From positions 1-64,000 of the forward strand of contig NZ_JAGYPH010000005.1 of assembly GCF_018343525.1 (NCBI RefSeq): a DNA stretch of 64,000 nt, in the 5' to 3' direction. Positions 59,420 to 64,000 of this stretch are shown one piece after another. The DNA comes from Lederbergia citrea. GTDB lineage: Bacteria > Bacillota > Bacilli > Bacillales > Bacillaceae_C. The notes under the pieces are model-generated. The model saw only the letters and a program-made list of their open reading frames with translations, ran no database searches and had not been told where the DNA came from. The first letter of the stretch is position 1; each line of letters starts with the position of its first letter. The position numbers and the translations under genes were made by a program.

Positions 59420-59503
59420 ACTTAGTCCCCTTTCATTATGTATGCAGTTTGATGGCTATCCTACATTTTACCGTATTCAGTTTTCAATACGATTACTGTT
59501 GGA

Positions 59504-60193
59504 TTACAAAAACAACACAACTAAAATAGGAGTAATAATGGATACAATAATTGCGCAAAGGATCATTGCTATAGTACTTGCGGCCCCCTGCTGCACATTC
59601 ATTTCCATCGATTTTGCCGTTCCAATTGCATGTGAAGCACTGCCCATTCCTAAGCCTTTCGCAAGATGATCATGAACTCCGGCCCATCTTAATATCGTTG
59701 GACCCATTACTGCACCACTGATTCCGGCAACCATAACCAAAACGACTGCGAGCGCTGGAGAAGCTCCAATGGAGTAGGCAATATCCATTGCTACTGGCGA
59801 AGTAACTGATTTAGGTAAAACTGACTTAATAATGAGCGGATCTAAATTCAGCCACTTCCCCATCATTAAACCACTAAATACCCCAATTACAGAGCCAATA
59901 AAAACCCCAACAAAAATGATAAAAGTATATTGTTTAATAATTTCTCTCTGTTGATAAAGAGGATAAGCAAGCGCGACAACCGCAGGACCAAGAAATCGGT
60001 CAATCCATTGACCACCTATAAAATACGTATCGTAAGAAATATCGAAAATTAGGAGTCCTGAAGCGATGGCAATTGTTGAAACTAAAACTGGCAAGGTTAA
60101 AGGATGAGGAAATTTTCTATTCAACCATCTAGAAGCAAAGAAAATGGTAATGGTAGCTAAGATTGCAAGTACTCCGATCATAAAATTATTCAT
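59504..60193 (-). CDS. lrgB: LrgB-like antiholin partner protein
   Basis: A 229-aa membrane protein with about seven helices. The LrgB/YohK signature is visible in FLGPAVVALAYPLYQQREII, LPKSVTSPVAMDIAYSIGASPALAVVLVMVAG and KGLGMGSASHAIGTAKSMEMNVQQGAAST. LrgB/CidB proteins work with small LrgA/CidA holin-like proteins in control of autolysis or in export of pyruvate-like metabolites. It overlaps the LrgA-like gene by 8 bp. Confidence 0.9.
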   Translation of the reverse strand: MNNFMIGVLAILATITIFFASRWLNRKFPHPLTLPVLVSTIAIASGLLIFDISYDTYFIGGQWIDRFLGPAVVALAYPLYQQREIIKQYTFIIFVGVFIGSVIGVFSGLMMGKWLNLDPLIIKSVLPKSVTSPVAMDIAYSIGASPALAVVLVMVAGISGAVMGPTILRWAGVHDHLAKGLGMGSASHAIGTAKSMEMNVQQGAASTIAMILCAIIVSIITPILVVLFL

Positions 60194-60554
60194 TTTCTTG
60201 CCCCTTTTTCATCATCATCCACTGACTAATTACTCCTGTACATCCCATCACGAGAGCAGTACTAATAAGGACAATAACAATAATGAAAAAACCCTTCCCT
60301 GTAAATAAATCCAAAAAAGTAATGATCCCGACTGTTACTGGCAGAAAGAGCAACGGAAGGTATCTAACTAATAGAAGGGAACCCGTTTCGATCCATTCTT
60401 GTCTTATCGTCCGCGTAAATAATAAAATTAATAAAAGTAACATTCCAATAATACTGCCGGGAATGAAAAGCTCGAATGTCTTTTGGCTCCAGACACCAGC
60501 CATATACATGATAAATAAAAGTGTGATTTGCATGATGATCTTAACTATTTTCAA
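60186..60554 (-). CDS. lrgA: LrgA/CidA-like holin family protein
   Basis: A 122-aa protein with four membrane segments and the family stretch ELFIPGSIIGMLLLLILLFTRTIRQEWIETGSLLLVRYLPLLFLPVTVGI. The start is TTG at 60554 with AAGGAG 8 bp upstream. It forms a pair with the LrgB-like protein. No LytSR-type regulator is adjacent, so its control is not apparent here. Confidence 0.9.
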   Translation of the reverse strand: MKIVKIIMQITLLFIMYMAGVWSQKTFELFIPGSIIGMLLLLILLFTRTIRQEWIETGSLLLVRYLPLLFLPVTVGIITFLDLFTGKGFFIIVIVLISTALVMGCTGVISQWMMMKKGQENE

Positions 60555-60601
60555 CGTTCGCTCTCCTTATTTTCCCTAAATCTTTACATTCTCACTGTAG
60601 T

Positions 60602-60916
60602 TTACCCAAGCAGCTTTAAACCTACTGCACCAGAGATAATACAAAATAAAAATATAATTCGCTTCCACCCTGCCGACTCCTTAAAAAATAAAATACCCAT
60701 TATGACTGCTCCTGCCGCACCTAATCCCGTCCATATCGCATAAGCCGTACCTAATGGTATCTCTTTCATCGCAAGTGCAAGAAAAACAAAACCTAGTCCA
60801 AATGTAACAACAATCAAAAGGAGCCTACTGAAAGACTTCTTTTGAAGATACAGATTTATACTCATCACTCCGAATATTTCACCAAAACTGGCAATGAACA
60901 GATATACCCATTCCAT
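60602..60916 (-). CDS. SMR efflux subunit (YkkD-like)
   Basis: A 104-aa small multidrug resistance protein with four helices. The signature region is MEWVYLFIASFGEIFGVMSINL with the essential Glu in helix 1, and GTAYAIWTGLGAAGAVIMGILFF. It starts 2 bp after its partner with GGAGG upstream. Two adjacent, different SMR genes indicate a heteromeric pump of the YkkCD type. No guanidine riboswitch is seen upstream. Confidence 0.9.
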   Translation of the reverse strand: MEWVYLFIASFGEIFGVMSINLYLQKKSFSRLLLIVVTFGLGFVFLALAMKEIPLGTAYAIWTGLGAAGAVIMGILFFKESAGWKRIIFLFCIISGAVGLKLLG

Positions 60917-60917
60917 C

Positions 60918-61256
60918 CTATTTTCCTCCTTGCTCTGTAGACGGGGTGTCTTCTGTCGTCATTTTAATTCCAATCACACCCACAATGATTAAACCAATGA
61001 AGATAACTTTAAAAATGGAAAAATCAGCCCCGAAGAGAATGAAGTCAATGAACACAATCGCAGCCGCCCCTGAACCGGTAAATACAGCATAAACAGTTCC
61101 TGCAGGCAATTTCTCACATGCCTTGATAATAAAAAAGAAGCTAAACACAATCATTATAATTGTACCGAGCCACTCCCAGACTGTAGTTGAATAGCGTAAC
61201 CCAATCACCCAAAAGATCTCTACAATAGTCGCAAAAAGAACATATAGCCAAGCCAT
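60918..61256 (-). CDS. SMR efflux subunit (YkkC-like)
   Basis: A 112-aa SMR protein from the ATG at 61256 (GGAAGGAG 7 bp upstream; the longer frame to 61358 would run through the preceding terminator). It has the helix-1 Glu in LFATIVEIFWVIGLRYS, and LPAGTVYAVFTGSGAAAIVFIDFILFG. The C-terminus is polar. It pairs with the 104-aa SMR protein; length and order match B. subtilis YkkC then YkkD. Confidence 0.9.
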   Translation of the reverse strand: MAWLYVLFATIVEIFWVIGLRYSTTVWEWLGTIIMIVFSFFFIIKACEKLPAGTVYAVFTGSGAAAIVFIDFILFGADFSIFKVIFIGLIIVGVIGIKMTTEDTPSTEQGGK

Positions 61257-61326
61257 GAAGATTCTCCTTCCACTAGAAAACATCCACTTAATCCTAACAC
61301 ATTGCGGGTAAAATGGCTTTTGTAAA

Positions 61327-61356
61327 AAATAAAAAAGCGCGGGATTTCTCCCACGC
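61327..61356 (-). terminator. Terminator after the 112-aa unknown gene
   Basis: GCGTGGGA, a GAAA tetraloop and TCCCGCGC form an 8-bp stem followed by TTTTTTATTTTTT. It separates the chemotaxis-linked genes from the SMR pair. Confidence 0.95.
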
Positions 61357-61370
61357 ATCAGCTTGTATTA

Positions 61371-61709
61371 TTATAAGTTAATCCAAAGGTTTAAATTTTG
61401 TAAAGACAAATCAATTTTTGGAATGCTTGTTATTTCTTTTTTAGACTTTAGAAAGAAAAGAAAGATTTTAATATCGTTAATCGCCTGGATAAAAGAAATC
61501 CTATTGAATTTTTTTGAACGGTGATACTGAAGATATTGAATTAACGTTTCTTGTCGTATAAAGACAAGATAATGAACATCAGTTTCTTCGTATAAAAACG
61601 TACGGATTCTTTCCAACGATTGTTTTGTTTTTTCATTTAAATATAAATCACTATATTGAAATTGAGCTAATAACAAATCATATCTAGATTGTTCCTTTAA
61701 AGCTCCCAT
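61371..61709 (-). CDS. Unknown protein downstream of chemoreceptor (112 aa)
   Basis: A 112-aa soluble protein from the ATG at 61709 (AGGAG 8 bp upstream). It is rich in Leu, Ile, Tyr and Lys, with a YEETDVHYLVFIRQETLIQYLQYHRSKK centre and no membrane segment. I do not recognise it. It starts 11 bp after the chemoreceptor stop, so it is part of the cheX-mcp transcript and may be a small partner of that receptor. Confidence 0.7.
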   Translation of the reverse strand: MGALKEQSRYDLLLAQFQYSDLYLNEKTKQSLERIRTFLYEETDVHYLVFIRQETLIQYLQYHRSKKFNRISFIQAINDIKIFLFFLKSKKEITSIPKIDLSLQNLNLWINL

Positions 61710-61720
61710 TATTATCACTC

Positions 61721-63412
61721 CTAAAGCTTAAATTGATGAACTAATCCATTTAGATTTTCAGCTAATTTCGCAAGTTCATCAGAGCTAGCAGCCACCTCTT
61801 CCATTGAACTGCTTATTTGTTGAGATGATGCAGAAGTTTGTTCTACTCCTGCTGCTGACTCTTCAGAAATGGCCGCAATATCTGAGATTGCCCCATTCAT
61901 TATTTCACTGTTGGAAGAAATGGAAGATAAGTTATCTGACACTGTATTAATACTATTCGCCATAGCCAATACCGCCGTACTTATTCCTTCAAAGGTTTGT
62001 CGTGTCGTTTTTATTTGGCTTGTTCCTTCTGATACCTCAACATATCCAGCTTGCAGTGATTCTGTAACCATTCCCGTTTCATCCTGAATACCGGATACAA
62101 TGTTTGTAATATCAGCTACAGATGCTGACACTTGCTCTGCCAATTTTCTCACTTCATCTGCGACAACAGCAAAACCTCTGCCTTGTTCACCAGCTCTTGC
62201 AGCTTCAATGGCTGCATTTAGTGCCAAAAGGTTTGTTTGATCAGCAATCTCTTGAATAACAGATACCAAGGTAGATATCTCTTGTGATTTGATGTTTAGA
62301 CCTTGCACTTTTTCTACTGCGTCTTGGACGATATGATCAATTTTAACCATTTGCTCATTGGAGGATTCCATTAACTGATTTCCCTCATTCGTCAATTGTA
62401 AAACTTCATTTGAAGCTAGGTGGATGATCTCTCCATTCGCATTAGCATCTTGAACGATCGTTGAAAAAGTTGACATCACTGAAGCGAGATCACTTGCACT
62501 AGTAGCTTGTGATTCGGTCCCAGTCGCTAATTCCTGCATCGTTGCAGCAATTTGTTGGGAACCGGAGTTGACTTCATTTGCTGATTGCGTTAACTCTTCA
62601 CTTTGACCTGTAATTGATTCAGAAACGTGATTTATTTCACTTAATAATTCACGAATATTAAGATTCATTTCGTTTGTAGCAACAACAAGCTGTCCGATTT
62701 CATCACGTGATTTCGATATTAATGGCTCATGACTTAAATCTCCGCTTGCAATTAATTTCATTCGCTCCATTACTTTAATTAAAGGAACTGTAATCGCCCT
62801 AGAAGTAAGAAGTGCAGTAACAATACTAACGATAACAACCAAAATACTTACAATCAGCGCTATAATCATTGTTTTTTTTCCGTTTTCAATAATGACTTGC
62901 TCCGCTTCGTAAATTAAATTTTCTCTGTTAGTAGCCAATTCCTCATAACCATCCATTAAATCACGTGCGATGGGCGTCAACTCTTCTAGGTTTTTTAGTG
63001 CGACTTCTTTATTACCTTTGTCATACTCATCAAATACTTTGGTTGTAATAAACTCCCGCCATGCAACTGTTTGTTTAATGAGTTCATCGAATTTTTCAGA
63101 AGCACCTATCTTTCTAACCGTTTCCTCATATTCCTTACCAATTTCCGTATATGCATTAAACCGGTCTTTATAATCGCCCCCATATAGTACATAACCACGG
63201 GCTGTTCCAATTCTATTAGCCAAAGAATAAGCTAACTTTTCGTTAGCAATTAACAATGGGAGCTCCTCGTTCTTAATCTTTTCAGCTTCCTTATTGCTTG
63301 AGATTATATTTAAATAATTATAAACGCCCAACCCAAACACAAGTAAAATCACAATGGAAAATCCAAAGAGGATTTTCATTTTTATACTTTTAAAATTAAA
63401 AAGTTTCTTCAT
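61721..63412 (-). CDS. Methyl-accepting chemotaxis protein (4HB type)
   Basis: A 563-aa chemoreceptor. Transmembrane helix 1 lies at about 12-33; a four-helix-bundle sensor (about 35-180) has the [31 protein letters not shown] stretch. Helix 2 lies at about 181-203, followed by a HAMP domain and a long cytoplasmic signalling coil. The hairpin tip is intact ([40 protein letters not shown]). Adaptation sites were not mapped. It lies 19 bp after a CheX-like gene. Confidence 0.95.
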   Translation of the reverse strand: MKKLFNFKSIKMKILFGFSIVILLVFGLGVYNYLNIISSNKEAEKIKNEELPLLIANEKLAYSLANRIGTARGYVLYGGDYKDRFNAYTEIGKEYEETVRKIGASEKFDELIKQTVAWREFITTKVFDEYDKGNKEVALKNLEELTPIARDLMDGYEELATNRENLIYEAEQVIIENGKKTMIIALIVSILVVIVSIVTALLTSRAITVPLIKVMERMKLIASGDLSHEPLISKSRDEIGQLVVATNEMNLNIRELLSEINHVSESITGQSEELTQSANEVNSGSQQIAATMQELATGTESQATSASDLASVMSTFSTIVQDANANGEIIHLASNEVLQLTNEGNQLMESSNEQMVKIDHIVQDAVEKVQGLNIKSQEISTLVSVIQEIADQTNLLALNAAIEAARAGEQGRGFAVVADEVRKLAEQVSASVADITNIVSGIQDETGMVTESLQAGYVEVSEGTSQIKTTRQTFEGISTAVLAMANSINTVSDNLSSISSNSEIMNGAISDIAAISEESAAGVEQTSASSQQISSSMEEVAASSDELAKLAENLNGLVHQFKL

Positions 63413-63431
63413 TTCCTAACCCCCGTTATTA

Positions 63432-63893
63432 TCAATCTAAAAGTAAGTAAATCTCCATTTCACCAATATCTTCTAACTTTATTGTCAGTTGAATTGCCTT
63501 TTCATAACCTGATAATGTTGTTTCGCCTGACATGATTGTTGGAGAGGTAATATCTGTTTTGATTCCATTTTGGGCGATAACCGTTGAAAGAGATCCAGCA
63601 ATCATATTGCCTAATTCACCACTAAAAGAGACAAGCATCTCCCCTTCTAACGGCATTCCGAACATAGAACGACCAATTGCTCCAAAAACGGTCGAATCTC
63701 CAGCCAAAATCAATTTTCCTTTTAGTTCACCCGTAACCCCAATCAGAACACCGTATTGAAGATATAAGGACTGCCCAAGTAATTTTGGTTTTAAGATATC
63801 ATGTTTAATAGGAACGATATTTTTAAAAGCTGTAATTGTACCATTCAATAAATGTGTTATATAGTTACTTCTTTCTTCAATGGCAATTGACAA
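63432..63893 (-). CDS. CheX-like chemotaxis phosphatase family protein
   Basis: A protein of about 153 aa of the CheC/CheX/FliY group. The motif FSGELGNMIAGSLSTVIAQNG matches the conserved E-x2-N helix needed for CheY~P dephosphorylation. A two-fold layout (LKGKLILAGDSTVFGAIGRSMFG before it) is also seen. The start is taken as TTG at 63893 with AAGGAGGG 7-8 bp upstream, since the longer frame from 63920 would include that site. It may tune the signalling of the receptor encoded next to it. Confidence 0.82.
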   Translation of the reverse strand: MSIAIEERSNYITHLLNGTITAFKNIVPIKHDILKPKLLGQSLYLQYGVLIGVTGELKGKLILAGDSTVFGAIGRSMFGMPLEGEMLVSFSGELGNMIAGSLSTVIAQNGIKTDITSPTIMSGETTLSGYEKAIQLTIKLEDIGEMEIYLLLD

Positions 63894-63918
63894 ATTGACA
63901 CCCTCCTTTGTTTTAAAC

Positions 63919-63955
63919 AAAAAAAATAGGCTATTCTAGTGAAATAGAATATGCC
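63919..63955 (-). terminator. Terminator of a gene beyond the window edge
   Basis: GGCATATTCTA and TAGAATAGCC pair with one bulge around TTTCAC on the minus strand, followed by TATTTTTTTT. It must belong to a minus-strand gene to the right of the window. It also implies that the cheX-like gene has its promoter within the short stretch after it, or depends on read-through. Confidence 0.8.
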
Positions 63956-64000
63956 AACAGATTTTTCGAACACAAAAAAAATCAAACAATTGGTAACCAG

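Noticed and set aside
61257..61370. Guanidine (ykkC-type) riboswitch before the SMR pair
   Set aside because: The YkkCD-like order prompted the search, but none of the conserved ykkC or mini-ykkC motifs (such as paired ACGR loops) is present; the only structure is the upstream gene's terminator.

Overview
The window is a stretch of a low-GC Gram-positive chromosome, almost certainly a Bacillaceae member (Bacillus sensu lato). The supporting signs are a Bacillus-type 16S 5' end, the yeaC-yeaD-yebA-guaA order known from Bacillus subtilis, strong Shine-Dalgarno sites with frequent TTG/GTG starts, a sigma-B-type promoter, Spo0A-box-like sites and a sporulation-type PAS kinase. Most genes lie on the minus strand, reading toward an rRNA operon whose 16S 5' end and tandem P1/P2 promoters occupy positions 1-322.

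Layout. (1) 1-6.8 kb: 16S 5' end, guaA behind a guanine riboswitch with a terminator/antiterminator switch, then yebA-yeaD-yeaC (membrane transglutaminase, DUF58, MoxR). (2) 6.9-10.5 kb: NAD salvage operon HAD-pncA-pncB-nadE. (3) 10.6-22.8 kb: a tad (tight adherence, Flp-type pilus) operon, cpaB-tadZ-tadA-tadB-tadC-flp pilin. It continues into unusual accessory genes: a lipoprotein with a VWA domain, a secreted Trp/Gly/Asn repeat protein, an unknown soluble protein and a polytopic membrane protein, and ends with tadE and a TadG-like pseudopilin. Two TGTCGAA (0A-box-like) sites lie upstream, next to a three-PAS histidine kinase. (4) 24.8-26.1 kb: secreted alkaline phosphatase. (5) 26.2-38.3 kb: myo-inositol catabolism (Na+ symporter, iolG, iolB, iolC, iolA, iolD, iolE, an iolX-like dehydrogenase and a LacI-type regulator). 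Two tandem arrays with a 21-bp period interrupt it, and AAGCGCTT operators are scattered through it. (6) 38.9-50.6 kb: plant-polysaccharide (arabinan/galactan-like) use, with a sugar ABC importer, YesL-like protein, GH2, two GH43 enzymes, an aldose epimerase, a PHP phosphatase and an unusual ArsR-headed regulator. (7) 50.7-59.4 kb, mixed strands: PhoX phosphatase, a fructose/mannose-type PTS EIIBCA, a SCO1-like protein with two small membrane proteins, a KGG-repeat stress protein, a GT2/acyltransferase pair and small unknowns. (8) 59.5-64 kb: LrgAB-like pair, a heteromeric SMR efflux pair, an unknown gene, a chemoreceptor and a CheX-like protein.

The strongest candidate for an undescribed system is the tad operon's inserted module at 11.9-16.8 kb. 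There a Trp-periodic exported protein, a MIDAS-intact VWA lipoprotein and an unrecognised soluble protein sit between the pilin and TadE. The next most interesting item is the pair of 21-bp-period non-coding arrays inside the iol operon. Functions are from recognition of sequence motifs by eye; no database search was possible.
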